Shown here piece after piece: positions 46,984 through 54,556 of a stretch of 64,000 bases of DNA. Position 1 is the stretch's first letter, and each line of letters opens with the position of its first letter. Source of the stretch: Sulfurovum sp. GTDB lineage: Bacteria > Campylobacterota > Campylobacteria > Campylobacterales > Sulfurovaceae. Where the stretch lies: the NCBI GenBank assembly GCA_027068435.1, contig JAMOTA010000050.1, positions 24,458 to 88,457 of the forward strand. The letters run 5' to 3'. Position numbers and translations under genes: made by a program. The notes beneath the pieces were generated by a model, which worked only from the letters and a program-made list of their open reading frames with translations, was not told the origin of the DNA and made no database searches.

Positions 46984-48090
46984 ATGGGACTTGGAATAGG
47001 ACTTGTTGGACTACCAAATGTAGGAAAATCTACCACTTTTAATGCACTAACAAAAGCACAGAATGCAGAGAGTGCAAACTACCCGTTTTGTACAATAGAA
47101 CCAAATAAAGCTGTTGTACCTGTACCAGATAAAAGACTTGATGCTTTAGCTAAAATTGTAAATCCTGAAAAAATACAATACTCTACACTTGATTTTGTAG
47201 ATATAGCTGGTCTAGTAAAAGGTGCAAGTAAAGGTGAAGGTCTAGGAAATAAGTTCTTAGGAAATATCCGTGAAACAGAAGTAATCTTACATATCGTAAG
47301 ATGTTTTGAAGACCCAAATATAGTTCATACTGAAGGTTCTATTGATCCTATTCGTGATGTAGAGATTATTGAGTATGAGCTTCTACTTGCAGATATGGAT
47401 GCTATTGAGAAACGTATAGCAATGCTTAGTAAAAAAGCTAGAGGTAATGATAAAGAAGCAAAAGAGCAACTTGTTATCGCTGAGGCACTTTTAAAACATG
47501 TAGAAGATGGTGACCAACCTGTCTCTACTTTCCCAGATATAGATAGTGATGAATTTATAGCTATAAATAAAGATTTACGTTTACTTACAAGTAAAGAGGT
47601 TATTTACGGGGCAAATGTAGATGAAGATGGGCTAGATGAAGACAATGAATTTGTACTAAAGCTTAAAGAGTATGCAAATCAAAGAAATTATGAAGTAATT
47701 AAACTTTGCGCTAAAGTTGAAGAAGATATGGTAGATTTTGATGATGATGAGAGAGATGAGATGCTTGCAGACCTTGGAGTTAAAGAGTCAGGACTTGAAC
47801 AAATCATCCATAAAGGATTTGATAAACTTGGTCTGATGAGTTACTTTACCGCAGGTGTTAAAGAGGTTCGTGCTTGGACTATTCGTAAAAACACTACTGC
47901 ACCCAAAGCTGCAGCTGTTATTCATAATGACTTTGAAAAAGGGTTTATCCGTGCAGAAGTAATAGCTTACGATGACTTTATAGAGTTTGGTGGTGAGCAA
48001 GGAGCAAAAGAGGCAGGGAAAAGTAGACTTGAAGGTAAAGAGTATATTGTTCAAGATGGTGATGTGATGCACTTTAGGTTTAATGTTTAG
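46984..48090 (+). CDS. ychF: Ribosome-binding ATPase YchF (Obg family)
   Basis: Universally conserved P-loop NTPase that prefers ATP and binds ribosomes. Its 368 residues match. G1 is GLPNVGKSTTFNALT, switch/G3 is DFVDIAGLVKGASKGEGLGN, and NxxE-type G4 is YGANVDEDG. The C-terminal TGS domain shows SYFTAGVKEVRAWTI, HNDFEKGFIRAEVIAYDDF and the end DGDVMHFRFNV. An AAGGAATACC-ATG start. Confidence 0.97.
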   Translation: MGLGIGLVGLPNVGKSTTFNALTKAQNAESANYPFCTIEPNKAVVPVPDKRLDALAKIVNPEKIQYSTLDFVDIAGLVKGASKGEGLGNKFLGNIRETEVILHIVRCFEDPNIVHTEGSIDPIRDVEIIEYELLLADMDAIEKRIAMLSKKARGNDKEAKEQLVIAEALLKHVEDGDQPVSTFPDIDSDEFIAINKDLRLLTSKEVIYGANVDEDGLDEDNEFVLKLKEYANQRNYEVIKLCAKVEEDMVDFDDDERDEMLADLGVKESGLEQIIHKGFDKLGLMSYFTAGVKEVRAWTIRKNTTAPKAAAVIHNDFEKGFIRAEVIAYDDFIEFGGEQGAKEAGKSRLEGKEYIVQDGDVMHFRFNV

Positions 48091-48091
48091 T

Positions 48092-48553
48092 ATGAAAAAG
48101 ATATTGTTTATATTTACCTTAGCTTTTTTACTCATTGGCTGTGACAGTAAAAAAGGAGCATTTCTTGAAACTGTAGCTACAACTAACGATGTACCCACTG
48201 CTGTAAATAAGCTTATAGCAACACTCAAAGTAAAAGAGCTTACACATTTTAAAACTATAGACCATTCACAAAATGCAAAAAATGTAGGGCTTAGACTTAA
48301 GCCTGAGACTATTGTTATATTTGGAAATCCTAAAATGGGAACACTGCTCATGCAGTGTAACCCTTCTATAGGACTTGATTTACCTCTTCGTATGCTCTTC
48401 TCTACAAACTATGAGGGAAAAACAACAATTACCTATACCAATCCTGAGTACTGGTCACTAAAACATAATATTAAAGATAAAAATTGTTTAGAGATTATAA
48501 AAAAAGCCCATTTGGCACTACAAAATTTAGCAGACGAAGCAGCTAAAAAATAA
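48092..48553 (+). CDS. DUF302 lipoprotein
   Basis: A 153-residue lipoprotein. The ATG at 48092 (two bases after the ychF stop) is preferred to one nine bases upstream because it opens the signal MKKILFIFTLAFLLIGC with lipobox Cys17. The mature part is a DUF302 domain (HFKTIDHSQNAKNVG, LRLKPETIVIFGNPKMGT, LMQCNPSIGLDLPLRML). The function is unknown; these proteins are periplasmic. It forms an operon with the YceI-like gene. Confidence 0.87.
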   Translation: MKKILFIFTLAFLLIGCDSKKGAFLETVATTNDVPTAVNKLIATLKVKELTHFKTIDHSQNAKNVGLRLKPETIVIFGNPKMGTLLMQCNPSIGLDLPLRMLFSTNYEGKTTITYTNPEYWSLKHNIKDKNCLEIIKKAHLALQNLADEAAKK

Positions 48554-48562
48554 AGGAATTTT

Positions 48563-49201
48563 ATGAAAAAGATACTTCTACTACTACTACTTACATGTGG
48601 AACATTTCTACACGCAGCAACAGGTTGTCTTTTAGTACAATCAGGAGATATGAATGTTACATGGAGAGCCTATAAAACTTTTGCTAAATTAGGGGTAGAT
48701 GGACAATTTACAGCAGTAAAATATACTCCCATAGCCAAAGAGGGTAAAAACTTTAAAGCTCTCTTTGTAGGTTCTACTGTGAGTATTGACTCTACCAAAA
48801 TCTCTACAGGTAATCCTGATAGAGATGACACCTTAGTAAGAATGTTTTTTAAAAAACTTAAAAATCCCACTATCAAAGCTAAAATAGTAAGTATTACATC
48901 TGATGCCCACGTAAGAGGTAAGCCAAGAACAGGTGTGATGCAAACTACTATTACATTTAATGATAAATCTATAGGTATTCCTATGAAATTTCATTATGAA
49001 AAAGGTCATCTTCAAGCAAATGGGACAATAGACCTCTTTGATTTTGAAGCAAAAGTTCCACTAACTACTATTAATAAAAGTTGCTACGATTTACACGGTG
49101 GAAAAACATGGAACGATGTTAACATAGGATTTAGTACAACAATAGAAGCAACTCTATGTAACGCAAAAATAAAAAGTAGGACAGAACTTGAAAACAAATG
49201 A
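48563..49201 (+). CDS. YceI-like periplasmic protein
   Basis: A 212-residue exported protein with signal MKKILLLLLLTCGTFLHA. The rest is a YceI-type lipid-binding lipocalin-like barrel: MNVTWRAYKTFAKLGVDGQF, STVSIDSTKISTGNPDRDDT and VPLTTINKSCYDLHGGK. YceI proteins bind isoprenoid or similar amphiphiles. AAGGAATTTT-ATG start, nine bases after the DUF302 gene. The stop overlaps the next gene's TTG by 14 bases. Confidence 0.82.
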   Translation: MKKILLLLLLTCGTFLHAATGCLLVQSGDMNVTWRAYKTFAKLGVDGQFTAVKYTPIAKEGKNFKALFVGSTVSIDSTKISTGNPDRDDTLVRMFFKKLKNPTIKAKIVSITSDAHVRGKPRTGVMQTTITFNDKSIGIPMKFHYEKGHLQANGTIDLFDFEAKVPLTTINKSCYDLHGGKTWNDVNIGFSTTIEATLCNAKIKSRTELENK

Positions 49202-49661
49202 TATATTATATAAAATTCAAAAAGCGTTAAATTTAACACAAAAAGATATTTTAAAAGCCTACGAACTAGCAGAATATAAGATGGATGCTACACATTTAGA
49301 TGCTTTACTTAAACGTTATCAAGACAAAGATTATAAGCAGTGTTCTTTTGAAGAATTGGGAGTATTTTTAGATGGATTAGTTATACTAAAACGTGGACCT
49401 AGCCCTAAGAAAGATAATAAAAATGCAAGTGTTGAACTTACAAATAACCTCATACTTAAAAAACTTCGCATCGCTTTAGAACTTAAAGAGCCTGAGACTG
49501 AGATTATCTTCTCTCTAGGAGAAGTTGAGTTAAGTAAACAGCAGATGGCTTCTTTGTTTAGAAAAGAGGGACATAAAAACTTTAAAGAGTGTTCTGAAAC
49601 ACTACTTCTAGCATTTTTAGATGGCTTAGATGAGTTTTACTTTACAGGGGAAGAGGAGTAA
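49188..49661 (+). CDS. DUF1456 protein (YehS-like), TTG start
   Basis: A 157-residue cytoplasmic protein with two copies of the DUF1456 repeat (NDILYKIQKALNLTQKDILKAYELA and the later LILKKLRIALELKEPETEIIF). Each ends in a CSFEELGVFLDGLVILKRGP / CSETLLLAFLDGLDEF type segment. It matches E. coli YehS in layout. The only start that keeps the first repeat whole is TTG 49188, inside the end of the YceI-like gene. The function is unknown. Confidence 0.88.
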   Translation: MKTNDILYKIQKALNLTQKDILKAYELAEYKMDATHLDALLKRYQDKDYKQCSFEELGVFLDGLVILKRGPSPKKDNKNASVELTNNLILKKLRIALELKEPETEIIFSLGEVELSKQQMASLFRKEGHKNFKECSETLLLAFLDGLDEFYFTGEEE

Positions 49662-49673
49662 TCTCTCTCTTTT

Positions 49674-50042
49674 ATGAAAAAATCTCTTCAAGTAGTAAAA
49701 AAACGTATACTTAAAAAAGAAGAGATTTTAAGAGATATTCATTACCTCGACCCTCACCTCTCAAGCTTCTCTCTTGAAGAGGTATTTATATACTTCAATA
49801 CAACTAAACTAGAGATATTAAAAGAACATATCAAGAGTATAAAACTACAAAAAAATAATCATTTAGATAAAATAACAACTAAGAGTTGCTTCTGTGTCGA
49901 TAGTAAGGGGTATCTTAAAGATTTATATGCGAGTGAAGTGTTAGCAGTAAAACAAAAAGAGCGATTGTACAAGGAGAATAGTATTCTATTAAATGTTTAT
50001 CTCTGTCCTAACAGATGTGGGTGGCACTTATCAAGAGTTTAA
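49674..50042 (+). CDS. Hypothetical protein with C-terminal CPxxCGWHLS motif
   Basis: 122 residues, basic, mostly helical (KKRILKKEEILRDIHYLDPH, FSLEEVFIYFNTTKLEILKEH). The extreme C-terminus is VYLCPNRCGWHLSRV, resembling the CPxCGxWHLT ends of small zinc-binding proteins. Another Cys pair (SCFCVD) lies mid-chain. Zinc binding is likely, the role unknown. It sits 12 bases behind the DUF1456 gene. Confidence 0.7.
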   Translation: MKKSLQVVKKRILKKEEILRDIHYLDPHLSSFSLEEVFIYFNTTKLEILKEHIKSIKLQKNNHLDKITTKSCFCVDSKGYLKDLYASEVLAVKQKERLYKENSILLNVYLCPNRCGWHLSRV

Positions 50043-50128
50043 AAGTATAATTGTACAATAGATATTACAAAACCATACATAACATCAATAACTTTTTAAG
50101 ATAATACACGAATATAAGGCAAAGACAG

Positions 50129-51001
50129 ATGGCACAACAATACATAGTAAAACAAAGAGGAAAACTCCTAGAGTTTCTTTTCACTAACCTTGAGGGGTGG
50201 TCTAAAAAGAAGATTAAACAACGTCTTCAAGGCTCAGGAATAACCGTAAACAGTGAAGTAACCACTAAACATGATTTTATAGTAAGCATTGATGACATCA
50301 TAACTGTAGGTGTAGTACAAAGAGCAGGAACATCTACCCCACTAAACAATAAGCTTGAGATTATTTATCAAGACAAAGATATTATAGCCATCAATAAACC
50401 TGCTGGTCTACTCTCTGTAGGTACAACACAAGAGAATAAAAGACACACACTTGCATTACTTAGAACGCAACTCTCTCGTGTTAAAAAAGGCAACAGTAGC
50501 CACTTAAAACTCTGGCCTGTACATAGACTAGATAGAGACACTTCAGGTATTTTGCTCTTTGCAACCTCTAAAGAGATAAGAGAATCTGTTATGTCAAACT
50601 GGGGTGTCTCTGAAAAAATTTACCTTGCTATAGTAAAAGGTACACCTTCAGAACCCACTGGCACGATAACCCAACCCTTGCGACTAGATGAGACAGAGTA
50701 CCGTATGCATGTGGGAGAACATCCCGATGCAAAAAGTGCTATTACGCACTACAAGGTTAAAGAATCTAAAGAGAGACGTTCTTTACTAGAAGTTAAAATA
50801 GAAACAGGCAGACAGCATCAAATACGTGCACACATGGCTTGGCTAGGACATAGTATCATTGGTGATGAGCGTTATGGTACTAAAGGTGGTCGTATGGGAC
50901 TTCATGCGATGAAATTAACTATTATCCACCCTAAAACAAAAAATACTTTATCTTTTGAAGTAGATGCACCTAGAGATTTTTACGCACTCTTAGATATCTA
51001 A
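50129..51001 (+). CDS. RluA-family 23S rRNA pseudouridine synthase
   Basis: 290 residues. An S4-like N-terminus (LLEFLFTNLEGWSKKKIKQRL) is followed by the catalytic domain. The catalytic Asp is in VHRLDRDTSGILLFA. Others are IIAINKPAGLLSV, KIETGRQHQIRAHMAWLGH and IIGDERYG. These place it in the RluA/RluC/RluD family; the exact uridine cannot be told. AAGGCAAAGACAG-ATG start. Confidence 0.93.
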   Translation: MAQQYIVKQRGKLLEFLFTNLEGWSKKKIKQRLQGSGITVNSEVTTKHDFIVSIDDIITVGVVQRAGTSTPLNNKLEIIYQDKDIIAINKPAGLLSVGTTQENKRHTLALLRTQLSRVKKGNSSHLKLWPVHRLDRDTSGILLFATSKEIRESVMSNWGVSEKIYLAIVKGTPSEPTGTITQPLRLDETEYRMHVGEHPDAKSAITHYKVKESKERRSLLEVKIETGRQHQIRAHMAWLGHSIIGDERYGTKGGRMGLHAMKLTIIHPKTKNTLSFEVDAPRDFYALLDI

Positions 51002-51031
51002 AATCATAAAGAGATACAATATCAATTTAGC

Positions 51032-51037
51032 TATAAT
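51032..51037 (+). promoter_or_regulatory. -10 box of the second DEAD-box gene
   Basis: GCTATAAT, giving a leader of about 30 bases that contains AAGGA (51062-51066) before the ATT start. Confidence 0.5.
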
Positions 51038-51072
51038 ACAGACAATATATATAGCATTACCAAGGATACACC

Positions 51073-52353
51073 ATTAAAGCATTTGAAAAACTAAATTTAC
51101 ATCCCGATATTTTAAAAGCCGTAGCACACGAAAAATATGCGAACGCTACAGCCATACAGAACAAAGTTATACCTGCAGCCATGAAAGGGATGGACATCTT
51201 AGGTGCATCTAAATCTGGTACAGGAAAAACAGCAGCGTATGTTTTGCCCCTACTAAACAAACTACAAAAAGTAGTAAAAAAAGATAAAAAAGTCGTTCGT
51301 GCCTTAATTATCGTTCCAACTATAGAACTTGCAGACCAAGTCTCACGTACCATAGTCTCTTTTTCAAAATATATGAATATACAGACGGTAAAGATACAAG
51401 GTGGTTCTAAAAAATCTGATCAGATACATAAGCTTAAAGAGGGAGCAGATATAGTTGTAGCCACTCCAGGTCGTTTACAAGACTTTATTAAAGATAAAAA
51501 AATAAACCTTGAATTTATCAATACTGTCATTCTTGATGAGGCAGATACTATGCTAGAACTTGGATTTATAGCAGAGATAAAATCTATACTAAAAAGTTGT
51601 TCTCAACCTAAACAGATGATGCTTTTCTCTGCAACCATTTCACAAAATATCAAAAAACTTGCTAAAGAGTTTTTACGTGACCCTGCTATTGTAGAAGTAA
51701 GTAACCGTAGAGATATAGTTGACTTCATCAAGCATAGAGCATATAAAGTAGATAGAAAACAAAAAGCTGCACTCACAGCACAACTTATACAAGAACTAGG
51801 TGCAGAGCAAGTACTTCTATTTACAAACTCTAAAGAGTCAGCAAATAAGATTTATGAGTATCTAAAGAGCCAAGATATTTGGACTTCTATTATACATGGT
51901 GACATCAACAGAGGAGGACGTGCAAGAGCATTGACTCTACTTAAAAGTGGTAAGACACAAGTACTAGTAGCTACAGACATCGCTGCACGGGGGATAGACA
52001 TTAAAGAGCTTCCTTTAGTAATAAACTATGATTTTCCAGAGAGTACTGATGACTTTACACACAGAGTAGGAAGAACAGGACGTGCCAATAATAAAGGTGC
52101 AGTTATTACCCTCTTAACAATTCGTGACTATAATGCTTTTACAACAATAGAAAAGCATTTAAAACTTAATGTTAAAAGAGCAATACACCCAGACTTTGAA
52201 CTCACAGATAAACAACCTAGACAGTCTCAACCTAAAAAGAAATCTCTCATCGAGAGAAAAGGTGGATGGGATTTTCATAAAAAAAGAATGGAAAAAAGAT
52301 CACAAAGTAAAGACCCTCATAAAAAAAGAAAACCAGCAGGTCGTAGAAAGTAA
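51073..52353 (+). CDS. DEAD-box RNA helicase with probable ATT start
   Basis: 426 residues. Motifs are Q motif AFEKLNLHPDILKAV... ATAIQNKVIPAAM, I SKSGTGKT, Ia PTIELADQ, Ib TPGR, II DEAD, III SAT, and VI HRVGRTGR. The basic tail (KKRMEKRSQSKDPHKKRKP) suits RNA. The Q-motif region is only present if translation begins upstream of the first in-frame ATG (51181). Between the in-frame TAG at 51052 and that ATG there is no ATG, GTG or TTG. An ATT at 51073, seven bases after AAGGA, is the likely start. RhlE/CsdA-like; role in RNA metabolism. Confidence 0.88.
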   Translation: MKAFEKLNLHPDILKAVAHEKYANATAIQNKVIPAAMKGMDILGASKSGTGKTAAYVLPLLNKLQKVVKKDKKVVRALIIVPTIELADQVSRTIVSFSKYMNIQTVKIQGGSKKSDQIHKLKEGADIVVATPGRLQDFIKDKKINLEFINTVILDEADTMLELGFIAEIKSILKSCSQPKQMMLFSATISQNIKKLAKEFLRDPAIVEVSNRRDIVDFIKHRAYKVDRKQKAALTAQLIQELGAEQVLLFTNSKESANKIYEYLKSQDIWTSIIHGDINRGGRARALTLLKSGKTQVLVATDIAARGIDIKELPLVINYDFPESTDDFTHRVGRTGRANNKGAVITLLTIRDYNAFTTIEKHLKLNVKRAIHPDFELTDKQPRQSQPKKKSLIERKGGWDFHKKRMEKRSQSKDPHKKRKPAGRRK

Positions 52354-52472
52354 TCTCTCTACAACCTATTCCTCTAACAACTTCTTTAAAATATGACAAT
52401 ATGTTATATTTTCCCTCTCCTTATTTTAAATAGACTATAATATATCTAAATTTAAGAGTTAAAGGAAAGGTA

Positions 52473-52796
52473 ATGGACGGGAAAATAAATGTAACGTATA
52501 AAATGCTCTGTGAAAGTGATATATACAGCGAGGTTAACCTTACAGAGATACTTCAAAACGAAAAAGTAGCAAAAGCCATAAAAAGTGAATTTGCTAAAGG
52601 TTTACGTAATATAGTACTCTCAACTTCTGAAGAGATCAAGATAGAGATTAGTACAGAAAAAGAGCTATTTGAATTTCAAGCAGATAAAAAAGATTTTGCC
52701 GACCTTATAGAACTAGCAGAAGAAGATGCAAAAGAGCATAAAAGAACAAAAAAAGGATGTAATGGTGTAGAGCTTGTAGATTTTACTACGCTTTAA
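52473..52796 (+). CDS. Hypothetical small acidic protein
   Basis: 107 residues, soluble and acidic. YKMLCESDIYSEVNLTEILQ and FAKGLRNIVLSTSEEIKIEI suggest an alpha/beta domain. A helical LIELAEEDAKEHKRTKKGC segment precedes the end. A good AAAGGAAAGGTA-ATG start and its own AT-rich upstream region support expression. No family recognised. Confidence 0.7.
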   Translation: MDGKINVTYKMLCESDIYSEVNLTEILQNEKVAKAIKSEFAKGLRNIVLSTSEEIKIEISTEKELFEFQADKKDFADLIELAEEDAKEHKRTKKGCNGVELVDFTTL

Positions 52797-52820
52797 CTGC
52801 CAACAGATACTCTTTTCATG

Positions 52821-52840
52821 GGGGAGAGAAGTAACTCCCC
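52821..52840. terminator. Hairpin between convergent genes
   Basis: GGGGAG (52821-52826) pairs with CTCCCC (52835-52840) around AGAAGTAA. No strong T-run, but the position between two convergent stops fits a two-way terminator. Confidence 0.45.
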
Positions 52841-52855
52841 TACTCTATAGTAAAC

Positions 52856-53842
52856 TTATGCATCCCAATCTAGTAAGCGTTGTTGTCCCTTTAGTCCACG
52901 TATGTGGCTTACATCTTGACTCATCTCTATGACTCCTCTGTAAGTTCTGTCTTCATCGCGTACTGCAAAATACTGAATATGAATGAACTTTCCTTTAAAC
53001 TGTATCCAAAACTCTGCTAAGTCTTGTGTACCTGCTTTAAACTCTTCTAAAATTCTAAGTACTTGATCTACACTTTTAGGAGGGTGGCAGAACTTTACTT
53101 CACGTCCTATAATACCCGCAGATCGAGGAAAAACTCTATCTTCTCCTCTATTGTAGAATACCACTTGATCATTTTCATTAACATAGGTAATATCTACAGG
53201 TAAGATTCTAAAAATCGAGTTTACTTGTGCAGGAGTTAAATATCCCTCATCATAGTGTGTTTTATCTTCTATACCAAAAGGGAGTTTTTTACGTACGGTA
53301 TCTTCACTAGGATGGATGTACTCTACTTTAGGGTAAGGTGTTGGATCTTTCTCAAACATCCAACCTATCTCTTTATCACCATCACGAAACTCTTTCCACT
53401 CCTCTTCACTTAACATTTGATACGCTCTAGGTAGCAAACGTCCCTCCTCTACTTGCATAATGTGTTCTAAAGAACGGAAAACTTGCTGAGAGTTTATAAG
53501 TATTGCTTCTAAATCTTCTGCTTTTAAGGCTTTTCTTGTCTCTTTTATCTCTTCTCTTATTTGGTCATGAAATGCCCACATATTTTCTGAAGGGCTTGTC
53601 CACCCATATTTTTCTAGGTAAGGAAAGAGTTGATTCTCCTTACGAGCAAAATGAAGCTCCACCTTTTCTAGTTTTTTAAAAATTTCTTTAAAAAGCTCAA
53701 ACTGATCTTGAATATTGACTAATTCTAACTCTCTCATAAGACTTCGTATAAGAATATTTTCCTCTAAGTATGTACGTACAGGATGTCCATCAGGGTATTG
53801 ACCTTCAAAGGGAGATGTGTTGTTATTTAAAAATTCACTCAT
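52856..53842 (-). CDS. Hemerythrin-like/PAS protein (DUF438 type)
   Basis: 328 residues. The N-terminal half is a hemerythrin-like four-helix bundle (GHPVRTYLEEN, ELHFARKENQLFPYLEKYGW, MWAFHDQIREEI, LEHIMQVEEGRLLPRAY) with His/Glu ligands for a di-iron site. The C-terminal half is a PAS domain (LPVDITYVNENDQVVFYNRG, GIIGREVKFCHPP, FIHIQYFAVRDEDRTYRGVI). This is the DUF438/hemerythrin-PAS arrangement, suggesting oxygen, NO or redox sensing. There is no output domain, so a partner is expected. Convergent with the 52473 gene. Confidence 0.88.
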   Translation of the reverse strand: MSEFLNNNTSPFEGQYPDGHPVRTYLEENILIRSLMRELELVNIQDQFELFKEIFKKLEKVELHFARKENQLFPYLEKYGWTSPSENMWAFHDQIREEIKETRKALKAEDLEAILINSQQVFRSLEHIMQVEEGRLLPRAYQMLSEEEWKEFRDGDKEIGWMFEKDPTPYPKVEYIHPSEDTVRKKLPFGIEDKTHYDEGYLTPAQVNSIFRILPVDITYVNENDQVVFYNRGEDRVFPRSAGIIGREVKFCHPPKSVDQVLRILEEFKAGTQDLAEFWIQFKGKFIHIQYFAVRDEDRTYRGVIEMSQDVSHIRGLKGQQRLLDWDA

Positions 53843-53984
53843 TAATTTACCTTATTTATTGTTTCATAAAGTATAGTAAAAAGAGAAGGAAACACTATTG
53901 AGGAGTATCAAGAAATGATAGTGTAAAATAATGACATAATATTTTTTAGCTATAATAGTTAAAGTATGAACTAAAGGGGAACAA

Positions 53985-54548
53985 ATGGGTTTAGGAAATA
54001 TATTATTAGTAAGTATAGTAGCTGTAGGTATTTATCTTGTGATTATTTACAATAAATTTGTATCACTAAGAGCAGGTATTAACGCTTCATGGTCAGATAT
54101 AGATGTACAACTCAAACGTCGTTATGACCTTATCCCTGCTTTAGTAGATACGGTTAGGGGTTATAAAGATTATGAAGCAAAGACACTTGAAAAGGTTATT
54201 AAAGCTCGTCAAGAAGGTATGAATGCAGGTAGTATGGATGAAAAAGCAGTTGCAGCAAACATGCTCTCTGGAGCTTTGGGCAAATTCTTTGCATTAGCAG
54301 AAGCATACCCAGAGTTAAAAGCAAATACAAATTTTTTACATTTACAGAGTGAACTAAGTAATTTGGAAGATACCATACAAAATGCTAGACGTTACTACAA
54401 TGCCATAGTAAGAGACTATAATGCAAAAACAGAGTCATTTCCTGACCTCTTTGTAGCACAAAAATTTAACTACACAAAACGTGCGTATTTTACACTTGAT
54501 GAGAGTGAAGCAAAGGCTGTACAGAGCATGCCTAAAATCGACCTATAA
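53985..54548 (+). CDS. lemA: LemA family protein
   Basis: 187 residues. One N-terminal transmembrane helix (LLVSIVAVGIYLVIIYNKFV) precedes a long helical domain with the LemA hallmarks SLRAGINASWSDIDVQLKRR, YDLIPALVDTVRGYKDYE and NLEDTIQNARRYYNAIVRDYN, ending in YTKRAYFTLDE. The biochemical role is unclear. Paired with a DUF2207 gene eight bases downstream, a common pairing. Confidence 0.93.
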   Translation: MGLGNILLVSIVAVGIYLVIIYNKFVSLRAGINASWSDIDVQLKRRYDLIPALVDTVRGYKDYEAKTLEKVIKARQEGMNAGSMDEKAVAANMLSGALGKFFALAEAYPELKANTNFLHLQSELSNLEDTIQNARRYYNAIVRDYNAKTESFPDLFVAQKFNYTKRAYFTLDESEAKAVQSMPKIDL

Positions 54549-54556
54549 GTCATTTT

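Noticed and set aside
47788..48351. 187-codon minus-strand frame across ychF and the DUF302 gene
   Set aside because: Antisense to two well supported genes; Ser/Phe/Cys-rich composition typical of shadow frames.
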